Shown in pieces: positions 1 through 6,451 of a DNA stretch of 11,930 nucleotides; positions within the stretch are counted from its first letter, which is position 1, and each line of letters opens with the position of its first letter. The notes below the pieces were generated by a model. It saw nothing but the letters and a program-made list of their open reading frames with translations, ran no database searches and was not told the DNA's origin. Source of the DNA: CAZVEV01 sp964625865 (lineage in GTDB: Bacteria; Planctomycetota; Phycisphaerae; SM23-33); the NCBI GenBank assembly GCA_964625865.1, contig CAZVEV010000189.1, positions 1 through 11,930 of the forward strand, in the 5' to 3' direction. The position numbers were made by a program, and so were the translations under genes.

Positions 1-95
1 AGACCCCATTTTCAACCCGCCCGTGTTCCTACACTTCCAGAACGTCGCTGAGACAGGGCCCCGGGAACTGTATGATCCGTACGGGATAAGCGACT

Positions 96-1403
96 ATGAA
101 GATGTACGTATTGGCGATGGTGCTGGTCGCGGCGGACCTCTGCGCGGCGGGCGCCGAGCGATCAGCGCTGGGCGGAGTCGGCCGCGTCGATACCTCCACG
201 CTGCGGGGCAAGGTCATGTGCGGCTACCAGGGGTGGTTCAGAGCCGTCGGGGATGGAACGGGGCTCGGGTGGCGTCACTGGGGACGGGGCGGCCGATTCG
301 GGCCCGGGCGGTGTTCGATCGATCTCTGGCCTGACGTCAGCGAACTGGGCCGAGACGAGAAGTACCCCACCGCGTTTCGTCACAAGGACGGGCGGGTGGC
401 ACACGTGTTCAGCTCGGCCAACCGCCAGACGGTCATGCGTCATTTCCGCTGGATGCGCGAGTACGGGATTGACGGCGTGTTCGTTCAGCGTTTCGCGACG
501 GAGGTCCGCCGCGAGCACACGCGCCGCCACTGCGACACCGTGCTGACCAACTGCCGCCTCGGCGCCAACACGTATGGGCGCGCCTACGCGGTGATGTACG
601 ACCTGTCAGGCCTGGGCAGGGGGCAGACGCAGATCGTCATCGACGACTGGAAGCGACTGGTCAACACGATGGGTGTCGCGCGGAACAGGTATGACCGGGC
701 GTACCTGCGGCACGGCGGCAAGCCGGTGGTGGCGATCTGGGGCGTGGGCTTCAAGGATGGGAGGCAGTACACGCTGGCCGAGTGCGGAAAGCTGGTGGAC
801 TACCTGGCGCGCGACGCGACGTACGGCGGGGCCACCGTGATGCTGGGCGTACCGACGGGATGGCGCACGCTTGACCAGGATGCGGTGAAAGACAGACGCC
901 TGCACGAGGTGATCGGCAAGGCCGCCATCGTCAGCCCATGGACCGTCGGGCGGTACACGACGATTCCGAAGGTCGTCCGTCACGGGAAGGACCGTTGGGC
1001 CCCGGACATCGCCTGGTGCAAGGCCCGGGGCAAGGAATACCTGCCCGTGGTGTTCCCGGGGTTCAGTTGGCACAACATGAAACGGGACTCGCCCCTCGGG
1101 AAGATCCCCCGCCTGGGCGGGAAGTTCCTGTGGGCCCAGTACACCGAGGCCCGCAAGGCCGGCGCCACGATGATCTACCAGGCCATGTTTGACGAGGTCG
1201 ACGAGGGAACGGCGATCTTCAAGTGCACCAACGACCCGCCGGTCGGCGCAAGCAGGTTCCTGACCTACGAGAACCTTCCCTCGGACCATTACCTCTGGCT
1301 GGTCGGCATGGGCGGGCGACTGCTCCGAGGCGAGATCCCCCCCACCGCCGCTCTGCCGGCCCGCAAACAGCGGCCTGCGGACCGGCGAGTACATCGTCCA
1401 TAG
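96..1403 (+). CDS. Secreted GH71/99-like glycoside hydrolase
   Basis: A 435-residue protein of the GH71/GH99-like family, often annotated as xylosidase/arabinosidase. It starts with a Sec-type signal peptide (MKMYVLAMVLVAADLCAAGA, about 20 residues; the cysteine is not in a proper lipobox), so it should act outside the cytoplasm. Family hallmarks visible are VMCGYQGWF near the mature N-terminus, a DLWPDVSE block, the VFSSANRQTVMRHFRWM helix followed by YGIDGVFVQRF, FPGFSW at residues 320-325, and FDEVDEGTAIF around 365-375. The last is the position of the acidic EG[TA] motif that carries catalytic carboxylates in GH99-type barrels. The body ends with the usual GEIPPT segment followed by a short basic tail. 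The start is chosen because it gives the signal peptide; the upstream GGGATAAG is only a weak ribosome binding site. The substrate is unknown: GH99 proper cuts alpha-mannosides, but this clade is uncharacterised. The neighbouring Gfo/Idh gene suggests sugar processing. Confidence 0.85.
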   Translation: MKMYVLAMVLVAADLCAAGAERSALGGVGRVDTSTLRGKVMCGYQGWFRAVGDGTGLGWRHWGRGGRFGPGRCSIDLWPDVSELGRDEKYPTAFRHKDGRVAHVFSSANRQTVMRHFRWMREYGIDGVFVQRFATEVRREHTRRHCDTVLTNCRLGANTYGRAYAVMYDLSGLGRGQTQIVIDDWKRLVNTMGVARNRYDRAYLRHGGKPVVAIWGVGFKDGRQYTLAECGKLVDYLARDATYGGATVMLGVPTGWRTLDQDAVKDRRLHEVIGKAAIVSPWTVGRYTTIPKVVRHGKDRWAPDIAWCKARGKEYLPVVFPGFSWHNMKRDSPLGKIPRLGGKFLWAQYTEARKAGATMIYQAMFDEVDEGTAIFKCTNDPPVGASRFLTYENLPSDHYLWLVGMGGRLLRGEIPPTAALPARKQRPADRRVHRP

Positions 1404-1620
1404 CGGTAGTGACTCACCCCGGCCTGCACAGATCATCTCTGACAGGGAATCTGATTCCGCGTGACGGTGCGTCGGTGGCCCCTGCGTCGCTCTGCGAGCA
1501 CTGCAGGGTAAACCGGGGATGAGGGGTTTGCGGGAGGCCGGAACGTTCGGCGCTCGCGTGATCCTCTGTGCCCGTGGCTCTCAGCACGTGACCCATCCGT
1601 TTGGCTCGCCTCGGAAATCC

Positions 1621-1651
1621 GTTGACGTCCGGGGGCCATCCCCGGACCAAC
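1621..1651 (-). ncRNA. Candidate 5' hairpin of a minus-strand RNA
   Basis: Perfect 8-bp arms GTCCGGGG (1627-1634) and CCCCGGAC (1640-1647) flank a 5-nt loop. An outer GTTG/CAAC stem (1621-1624 with 1648-1651) adds 4 bp across a 2-nt bulge. It starts about where a transcript from the promoter at 1659-1687 would begin, so the RNA would open with this 12-bp hairpin. No known RNA family was recognised, no coding frame follows, and no 3' terminator was found, so the extent of any transcript is unknown. It could equally be a DNA-level inverted repeat. Confidence 0.3.
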
Positions 1652-1658
1652 TGGACAT

Positions 1659-1687
1659 AATGTACTCCCCCGGCGCGGCCAAGTCAA
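1659..1687 (-). promoter_or_regulatory. Sigma70-like promoter, leftward
   Basis: On the minus strand, TTGACT (1687-1682), a 17-bp spacer and TACATT (1664-1659) form a near-consensus sigma70-type promoter. Predicted initiation is near 1652. It points toward the 3' end of the glycosidase gene, where no minus-strand gene is visible, so the product would be a small RNA or an antisense transcript. Confidence 0.45.
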
Positions 1688-1761
1688 GTGCTAAATAGCT
1701 CAGACTGGGGTTTTCTTTCAGGCAGGTCAGGGGGTACGGAGAGGAATCCCTTTGTTTACGC

Positions 1762-1807
1762 GGTCCAACCATGCTCTAGTGTACCGAGGAACGAAACCGA
1801 AACCGGG
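1762..1807 (-). repeat. Promoter-like repeat, copy 1 (inverted relative to copy 2)
   Basis: Read on the minus strand, this 46-bp stretch matches 11885-11930 at 36 of 46 positions without gaps. The conserved core is GTACAnTAGAGCATGGTT followed by nGACC, preceded by GGTTTnGGTTT. TACACT (1783-1778) could be a -10 box, with ATG at 1772 about where a transcript would begin. Similarity fades but continues roughly 15 bp further upstream. Its role is unknown: a duplicated promoter or a family of regulatory elements is most likely. Confidence 0.45.
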
Positions 1808-1845
1808 ATACCCGGGTCCAATCGACCGCTGCCCGAGCGTAATCG

Positions 1846-1852
1846 AAGGAGA
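1846..1852 (+). promoter_or_regulatory. Ribosome binding site of the Gfo/Idh gene
   Basis: AAGGAGA lies 5 nt before the ATG at 1858. This is a strong Shine-Dalgarno sequence and fixes the start of the oxidoreductase-like gene. Confidence 0.8.
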
Positions 1853-1857
1853 ACGAG

Positions 1858-3063
1858 ATGAAGGAACGACAACAGAGCGACATTTCGCGGCGTTCGCTTG
1901 TCCACGTGGCGGGAGCGGGGGCGGCCCTCGGGCTGGCGCAGTTGGCCGCGGCGGGCAAGCCGCCGAAGATCCAGGGATTCGAGCAGCAGCCCACCGACCC
2001 GAAGGCGTCAAAGGACTGGAAACCGGTGTCCGACCGGAAGGTCCGCGTCGGCATTGCGGGGTACGGGTACTGCCGGTTCGGCGCGGCGTTCGGGTTTCAG
2101 AACCATCCGAACGTCGAGGTGGTCGCGGTGACCGATCTGATCCCGGACCGACGCGCCGCCCTGGCCCGGGCGTGCCGCTGCAAGACAACCTACCCGTCGT
2201 GCGAGGAGATGATCAAGGACGACAAGATCGAGGCCGTTTTCATCGCCACCGATGCGCCCAGCCACGCCCGGTTGGCGGTCGCGGCGCTGGAGCATGGCAA
2301 ACACGTCGCCTCGGCCGTGCCGGCCGTCCACGGATCGCTTGAGGACGCCGCCCGCCTGTTCGAGGCAGTGAAGAAGAGCGGCCTGAAATACATGATGTTC
2401 GAGACGTCCTGCTTCCACGCGGACCTGCACGCGTGGCGACAGCGGTACCGGGCGGGTCTGCTCGGCCAGATCATCTACTCCGAGGGCGAGTACTTTCACT
2501 TCTTCCGCAAGCCCATAGGGGGATACAACCCCAAGACGAAGAAGGTCGACACCAACGGTTGGCGCAAGGGTCTGCCCCCCCAATGGTATCCGACTCACTC
2601 CAACGCCTACTACGTGGGGGTCACGGGGGGAAGCTTCACCGAGGTCTCGTGTATGGGCAAACGCAGTATCGTGCCTCACCTGCGCCCGGAGAACAACGAT
2701 TACAAGAACCCCTTCGGCAGCGAGATCGCTCTGTTCCGCACCAGTGAAGGAGGGATGGCGCGCATGGCGGTTACCTGGGACATCCCCGTAGCCGGCGGCG
2801 AACGGGGTCGGGTGTACGGACAGAAATACGACAAACGCAAGGTAAGCACTGCTCGGCCGCCCCTGCCCCCGGGCGTCAGCGGCGGAGGACACGGCGGCTC
2901 CCACGGCTACCTCATGAGTGATTTCATCGATGCGATCCTGCGAGACCGCAAGCCATTGGTGGACGTGGCGCAGGCGTTGAACATGACGGTGGCCGGCATC
3001 GTGGCCCACGCGTCGGCGCTCAAGGGGGGCGAACTGATGAAGGTCCCCCAGTACACGCTGTAG
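1858..3063 (+). CDS. Tat-exported Gfo/Idh/MocA-family protein
   Basis: A 401-residue member of the Gfo/Idh/MocA family, NAD(P)-dependent oxidoreductases that typically act on sugars, inositols and their derivatives. The N-terminus carries a twin-arginine signal (SRRSLV, residues 10-15, then a hydrophobic run ending LAAAG), so the protein is probably folded with its cofactor and then exported. The Rossmann fold begins at residue 62 with VRVGIAGYGYCRFG, a GxGxxxG-like dinucleotide loop. It is followed by the family's VVAVTDL strand, EAVFIATDAPSHARLAVAALEHGKHV (about 125-150) and the C-terminal SDFIDAILRDRKPLVDVAQAL segment. The usual EKP motif is replaced by AVP (153-155), so the catalytic lysine is absent and classical dehydrogenase chemistry is doubtful. 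The start is fixed by a strong ribosome binding site. The nearest plausible terminator is about 420 bp downstream. The substrate cannot be read from the sequence. Confidence 0.88.
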   Translation: MKERQQSDISRRSLVHVAGAGAALGLAQLAAAGKPPKIQGFEQQPTDPKASKDWKPVSDRKVRVGIAGYGYCRFGAAFGFQNHPNVEVVAVTDLIPDRRAALARACRCKTTYPSCEEMIKDDKIEAVFIATDAPSHARLAVAALEHGKHVASAVPAVHGSLEDAARLFEAVKKSGLKYMMFETSCFHADLHAWRQRYRAGLLGQIIYSEGEYFHFFRKPIGGYNPKTKKVDTNGWRKGLPPQWYPTHSNAYYVGVTGGSFTEVSCMGKRSIVPHLRPENNDYKNPFGSEIALFRTSEGGMARMAVTWDIPVAGGERGRVYGQKYDKRKVSTARPPLPPGVSGGGHGGSHGYLMSDFIDAILRDRKPLVDVAQALNMTVAGIVAHASALKGGELMKVPQYTL

Positions 3064-3381
3064 ATCGGCGAGGTCTCGGCCAGACCATCGCTCCGCCTCG
3101 TAACGCTCGGTGGGCAGCCAGACCCCCTGAGACGCCCAGAGAAGCGGCCTGCGGGTCTATCTCGCGGCCGACGACTCAGAGGTCGTTTCGGCGCCACGAG
3201 GGCGGCCAGAAGGGTTAGAGAGGCTTGGCCGGAACGTCGGCACCACTCGGTTCTCGCATCCCGGAACCCGGTGCCCTGCGCCCTGGGCGCTCCCAGAGAA
3301 TAAGGAGATCGCCTGACATTGCCTTATCGCACACAACTCTCTTATTGCAAGACAGTTACCACAATTCCCGCCCACTCGCAA

Positions 3382-3408
3382 CTCAGAGAACTCCGAGAAT
3401 ACCGAGAA
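3382..3408 (+). repeat. Three tandem 9-bp repeats
   Basis: CTCAGAGAA, CTCCGAGAA and TACCGAGAA follow each other without gaps. They resemble degenerate CACAGAGAA-type 9-bp tracts that I recall from intergenic regions of environmental planctomycete genomes; that link is from memory. The function is unknown. Confidence 0.5.
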
Positions 3409-3459
3409 TTTGGCTGAACTCCGCGGGCCGCTGTGTCGAAATAGGAATAGAGCGAGCGA

Positions 3460-3485
3460 GAGCGGCCTGCTCTAATAGGCCGCTC
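3460..3485 (+). repeat. Hairpin immediately upstream of terminator
   Basis: Perfect 9-bp arms GAGCGGCCT (3460-3468) and AGGCCGCTC (3477-3485) surround an 8-nt loop. It abuts the terminator hairpin that starts at 3486 with no spacer, so the two would stack coaxially in RNA. Confidence 0.6.
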
Positions 3486-3532
3486 CGGCCGACTGGGTTT
3501 CTGTCCTCCTTTTCCCAGTCGGCCGTGTTTTT
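3486..3532 (+). terminator. Rho-independent terminator
   Basis: A perfect 12-bp stem, CGGCCGACTGGG (3486-3497) with CCCAGTCGGCCG (3514-3525), is followed by TGTTTTT. The 16-nt loop is almost all pyrimidine and contains CCTCCTTTT. The T tract lies on the plus strand only, so it terminates rightward transcripts, either the long 3' tail of the oxidoreductase-like mRNA or a separate small RNA. It would not work as an intrinsic terminator for the minus-strand gene. Confidence 0.75.
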
Positions 3533-3614
3533 GCGCAAGTCACCCCGCGACAAGGATCCTCCACAGAGGAGGCGGTGTGGGCTGCAGGGCGTCCGGCGAG
3601 CCCCAGGCCGGCGG

Positions 3615-5150
3615 TCAGTGCGTCAGGGCGTAGGCGAAGACATTGACGCCCAGGCGGATCGAGTCTGACGTAGCGTAACCGCGGTTGTAGGCGTATGTCA
3701 GGTGCTCCCACCCGTTGGACAGGCTCAGCGGGGAGTAGATCACCGCAAGTTGCCCGTCAATCGCGATGCCCTTCAGCGACGGTGCGTTAAGCGACGGGTT
3801 GCGTGCCTTGACAAGCCCGGTGTAGTCGACGGCGCGGATCTTGTTGGGCATCTGGTAGATCGGCGAGGTCAGGGGCAGGTCCTTGAGCTTGCCCCGGGGC
3901 AGGACGCGTTTGATCTCTCGCGTGAACGCCTCGTCAAACGCGGCGCGCCCGGCGGCGGAGTCGGCGATGAGCACGCCCCCGTTGGCCAGGTAGCTCCGCA
4001 GGCGGGCGACCTGGGCGTCGGTGAGCTTGAAGTCGCGCAGCCCGGTCATGTAGAGCACGGGGTGCTTGGAGACGTAGACGTTGGCCAGGTCCTGGACCTC
4101 GCGCTTGAACTGGACGTCGAGGGTGGTCTTGGTCTGGATGTGCTTCATGAGAGTGGGCAGGGCGTGGGGCGTGGGGTCCCAGTCGCCTTCGTGCGAGACC
4201 TGGGCGATGACCAGTTGCCCTCGCGTCTTGTCGCCCTGCTGGGTGTAGATCTTCTGCGTGGACCAGGCCCGGGCGTACTCGAAGTTGGCCAGCACGGTCG
4301 TGATGATATTGACCCCCAATCGCAGCGCGTCGTCCTGGTGGTACATCATCGTATCACCCACGATGGGGTTCCTCACCACGTCCCACCCGCAGTTCAGGTC
4401 GACCGGCGAGTAGATAATCGCGGGGCGACAGCCGAGGTAGACCGCCTCGATGTAGGGTTTGCGGGACACAAAGGGTTTGTCGTCGCGCCGCATTCGCATG
4501 GTGGCGATGGGGTGATAGGCATTGAACAGCGGCGAGTCGGTGTCGACGGGGGCGAGACGCCGGTCGGGCAAAATGCGCGCGATCTGCTCGCGGGCGGTCT
4601 TGCGGAACGGCAGGCGCCCGCACTGGGCGTGGACCACGAGGGTCCCGCCGTCATAGAGATACCGGCGCAGCTTGGCGATCAGCGCATCGGACAGCGTGGG
4701 CATGGGCGTCCAGCCGGTCACGTAGAGCAGGGGCAGTTCGGTGGGGTTCCACGAGAACTTCTCCAGCGTCATGCTCGTGAACCGATACTGCACGCGCAGG
4801 CGCCCGTTGGCGTGCTTCATCAGGCGCTCGATATCGATCTGCGTGGTCGGAAAGGCGCTGACCCGCTTTCGCTGGCCCCCGACCATGGCGAACTTGGACT
4901 CGGAGAAGTTGATCATCCCCACCAGTGCCGGCGGCGAGGGCTGGCGCTTGCGCTCCGAGCGCCTCAGCGGCGTGGCGGGCAGGGGCAGCGGCGGGAGGCT
5001 CTCGGCGGCGCTGCGCCGGTGGGGCTTGGCGCGCGGGGGCTTGTTGGCCTTGGGGTTCTGCCATTCGGCGCCCCGGACGGCCGGAGCGCTCGCCGCCACC
5101 ACCAGGCACGCCAACAGCACGCAGAGACATCTTCTGCCGGAAATCACCAT
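3615..5150 (-). CDS. Secreted protein with two DUF4159-like domains
   Basis: A 511-residue protein. A signal peptide (residues 1 to about 28, hydrophobic core CVLLACLVVAAS, ending AVRGA) is followed by a proline- and basic-rich linker (30-75). Two homologous domains follow, at about 77-295 and 313-511. Paired motifs show the duplication: LLYVTGW and VLYMTGL, LRRYLYDGGTLVVHA and LRSYLANGGVLIADS, AIIYSPVDLNCGWD and AVIYSPLSLSNGWE, LRLGVNIITTVL and IRLGVNVFAYAL. This pattern matches DUF4159, a family with a flavodoxin/GATase-like fold of unknown function common in Planctomycetota, normally present once. Upstream open sequence reaches 5789, but GGAAAGGAG at 5158-5166 selects the ATG at 5150 (7-nt spacing); the in-frame ATG at 5156 is too close. 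It is the last gene of the minus-strand run. It is probably periplasmic, and no enzyme activity can be assigned. Confidence 0.8.
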   Translation of the reverse strand: MVISGRRCLCVLLACLVVAASAPAVRGAEWQNPKANKPPRAKPHRRSAAESLPPLPLPATPLRRSERKRQPSPPALVGMINFSESKFAMVGGQRKRVSAFPTTQIDIERLMKHANGRLRVQYRFTSMTLEKFSWNPTELPLLYVTGWTPMPTLSDALIAKLRRYLYDGGTLVVHAQCGRLPFRKTAREQIARILPDRRLAPVDTDSPLFNAYHPIATMRMRRDDKPFVSRKPYIEAVYLGCRPAIIYSPVDLNCGWDVVRNPIVGDTMMYHQDDALRLGVNIITTVLANFEYARAWSTQKIYTQQGDKTRGQLVIAQVSHEGDWDPTPHALPTLMKHIQTKTTLDVQFKREVQDLANVYVSKHPVLYMTGLRDFKLTDAQVARLRSYLANGGVLIADSAAGRAAFDEAFTREIKRVLPRGKLKDLPLTSPIYQMPNKIRAVDYTGLVKARNPSLNAPSLKGIAIDGQLAVIYSPLSLSNGWEHLTYAYNRGYATSDSIRLGVNVFAYALTH

Positions 5151-5157
5151 GACCATG

Positions 5158-5166
5158 CTCCTTTCC
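5158..5166 (-). promoter_or_regulatory. Ribosome binding site of tandem DUF4159 gene
   Basis: GGAAAGGAG on the minus strand. It lies 7 nt from the ATG at 5150 but touches the ATG at 5156, so it decides the start. Confidence 0.7.
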
Positions 5167-5222
5167 ACCGCGGCGGGTCTACGCGCGCCCTGGGGCGAAT
5201 ATCGACACGACGATGCGCTGGA

Positions 5223-5246
5223 CTGCACACTAAGTATAACGTGCAG
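5223..5246 (-). promoter_or_regulatory. Candidate promoter with inverted repeat over -10
   Basis: On the minus strand, TATACT (5238-5233) is a good -10 box about 80 bp upstream of the tandem DUF4159 start; no good -35 box is present at the right distance. It is enclosed by CTGCAC (5223-5228) and GTGCAG (5241-5246), a perfect 6-bp inverted repeat with a 12-bp spacer. This is a plausible operator for a dimeric regulator. Confidence 0.4.
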
Positions 5247-5324
5247 ACAGGAGGGACGTTTCAGGAAATCGGGGGTGGGGCCCAACGCGTCGCCTCGCCG
5301 AATAACACGGTATCCATGAGAAAG

Positions 5325-5381
5325 CCCCATCCCGATGTCCATCGGGACATCGTGGGGAGCCCCCCGACGCAGTCGGGGGGC
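5325..5381 (-). terminator. Two strong hairpins, possible minus-strand terminator
   Basis: The first hairpin on the minus strand has a 10-bp stem and a 3-nt loop (5359-5381, arms GCCCCCCGAC and GTCGGGGGGC). One base later comes a second with 13 bp in two blocks (5325-5357: CCCCA/TGGGG and CGATGTCC/GGACATCG, a 3-nt bulge and an ATCG loop). This is followed by CTTTCTC, a weak T tract. They lie 39 bp past the stop of the TPR lipoprotein gene. They may end or attenuate that transcript, stabilise its 3' end, or be REP-like palindromic units. Confidence 0.45.
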
Positions 5382-5419
5382 GTGGGTTGCGCCACGGACA
5401 CGGAAGGACAGATCGCCCC

Positions 5420-6370
5420 CTATCGTACGGGCTTCTTGTTCCCACCCAGGGCCCTGATGCGCTTGCGGGCGTACTCGAGGTTGTCGTAATTGGTCTCGAA
5501 CTGGAGGACCATCCGGTAGTAGGCCAGCGCCTTGCGGGGGTTCTTCAGCTTGAAGTCGTACAGCGTCGCGGCGCGATATCGCGCGGGGTCCTGCGTCTGC
5601 GGATTCCACTGCCACGACCGGTCGTACCAGACCGCCGCACGCTCGTACTCCCCGTAGGTCCGGTTGATCTCGGCGATGAAGAACGCGCAGCGCGAGATCT
5701 TGTTCGACTCGGGGTACTTCTCGATGATTCCGCGAAAGGCCTTCAGCGCCGCGGCGCGCTTCACCGTGGCGGCCCGCCCGATCACCCACGGCTTGGTGGC
5801 GTCTTCATACGTGGACAGCGCCTCGTTGAACGCCGCCGTCGCCGGCGCCAGGCGTTTGAGCCCGCGCAGTCGCGGCGAGGGGATCTCGGCCGACAGGTAG
5901 TACAGGTACGTGTGAACGGGATTGAAGGTGTCGAGCACGCTCTGGACGCGTTTGATGCCGTTGCGGTCCTGCTGGCCCTGGTAGATCGACATCAGGTCGT
6001 CGAGGGCCTTGAGATACGCCCGCCGCGCGCCGACGACGTACTCGACCAGCAGCGCTTCGTTCGCGCTGGCCAGCGTGGCCTGCTCGGGCGGCGTGATCTG
6101 GCCGATGCCCTTCCACTGGAGCGTGTGGGCCTCGATGAGGTTGTCCCGTTCGCGTGTGGCCCAGATCTGCTTGCGAATGTCCCCGCCTTCCTTCATCCGG
6201 TCGCGAAGCACCTCGAGAGTGAACTGGTAGTTCACGCGGGCCACTTCGACCGCTTCGGCGGCTGCAAGTTCCGCCGGGTCGCTTACCGTTCGCACCGGCC
6301 CGTTGCCGCACCCGATCAACACCCCGGCGGCGGCCACCAGAATCGCTGCTCGTCCCATTGTCTGCATCAT
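5420..6370 (-). CDS. TPR-type lipoprotein
   Basis: A 316-residue predicted lipoprotein. The N-terminus MMQTMGRAAILVAAAGVLIGC has a proper lipobox (L18-I19-G20-C21) with glycine at +2, which fits outer-membrane anchoring under the usual rule. The rest is alpha-helical: a coiled region (about 25-190), then a C-terminal part with TPR-like helical pairs, including AALKAFRGIIEKYPESNKISRCAFFIAEI, EYERAAVWYDRSWQWNP and NPRKALAYYRMVLQFETNY. This resembles the BamD/YbgF-like style of envelope TPR proteins, but no specific family was recognised. The ATG at 6370 is chosen because GGAAGGAG (6379-6386) stands 8 nt away; the in-frame ATG at 6376 is only 2 nt from it, and an upstream extension has no leader-like sequence. 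It has its own promoter-like signal at 6423-6451. It is likely a scaffold or adaptor in the periplasm. Confidence 0.75.
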   Translation of the reverse strand: MMQTMGRAAILVAAAGVLIGCGNGPVRTVSDPAELAAAEAVEVARVNYQFTLEVLRDRMKEGGDIRKQIWATRERDNLIEAHTLQWKGIGQITPPEQATLASANEALLVEYVVGARRAYLKALDDLMSIYQGQQDRNGIKRVQSVLDTFNPVHTYLYYLSAEIPSPRLRGLKRLAPATAAFNEALSTYEDATKPWVIGRAATVKRAAALKAFRGIIEKYPESNKISRCAFFIAEINRTYGEYERAAVWYDRSWQWNPQTQDPARYRAATLYDFKLKNPRKALAYYRMVLQFETNYDNLEYARKRIRALGGNKKPVR

Positions 6371-6378
6371 TGCCATGG

Positions 6379-6386
6379 CTCCTTCC
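6379..6386 (-). promoter_or_regulatory. Ribosome binding site of TPR lipoprotein gene
   Basis: GGAAGGAG on the minus strand, 8 nt before the ATG at 6370. It has the same arrangement (a too-close ATG, then a well-spaced ATG) as the tandem DUF4159 gene. Confidence 0.7.
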
Positions 6387-6422
6387 AGCGGCAAGTTAGT
6401 GCACCGACGTGCCGCGGGCGTC

Positions 6423-6451
6423 ATTATGTCCTTCGTGCCCGCCCCATGCAA
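6423..6451 (-). promoter_or_regulatory. Internal sigma70-like promoter
   Basis: On the minus strand, TTGCAT (6451-6446), a 17-bp spacer and CATAAT (6428-6423). Predicted initiation is near 6416, giving a leader of about 45 nt for the TPR lipoprotein gene. The -35 box directly abuts the inverted repeat at 6452-6492. Confidence 0.45.

Larger units (their letters stand above)
1404..1857. other. Intergenic region with leftward promoter signals
   Basis: This 454-bp gap has no convincing gene. Short open frames occur on both strands but lack ribosome binding sites and recognisable protein features. It holds a 13-nt palindrome at 1446-1458 (GGAATC-T-GATTCC), a strong hairpin at 1621-1651, a sigma70-like promoter on the minus strand at 1659-1687, a promoter-like repeat on the minus strand at 1762-1807, and the ribosome binding site of the next gene. 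No clear rho-independent terminator follows the glycosidase gene, because none of the hairpins is followed by a T tract. A plus-strand promoter for the oxidoreductase gene must lie here, but only a poor match was found (TTGTTT near 1752, spacer about 17, TCTAGT). Confidence 0.6.
3064..3614. other. Intergenic region between convergent genes
   Basis: This 551-bp gap lies between the oxidoreductase-like gene (+) and the tandem DUF4159 gene (-). No credible protein is encoded; the longest open frame runs across the terminator hairpins and has no ribosome binding site. The part from 3300 to 3420 is noticeably richer in A and T than its surroundings. It contains three 9-bp direct repeats (3382-3408), followed by two adjacent hairpins and a T tract (3460-3532). 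Confidence 0.6.

Noticed and set aside
1581..1772. Leaderless 63-codon minus-strand open frame starting at the promoter-like repeat
   Set aside because: No recognisable protein features, a second promoter and a hairpin lie inside it, and the ATG may be only part of the repeated element.
2008..3009. Minus-strand open frame (333 codons) opposite the Gfo/Idh gene
   Set aside because: Antisense shadow of a clearly recognised gene, with no start signals.
3702..5489. Long plus-strand open frame (595 codons) opposite the tandem DUF4159 gene
   Set aside because: Its composition is that of a mirror frame in GC-rich DNA, it has no ribosome binding site or family motif, and the minus strand has a signal peptide and clear domain repeats.
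5151..5789. N-terminal extension of the tandem DUF4159 gene to 5789
   Set aside because: It would run over the upstream hairpins and the preceding gene. A good ribosome binding site and a signal peptide place the start at 5150.
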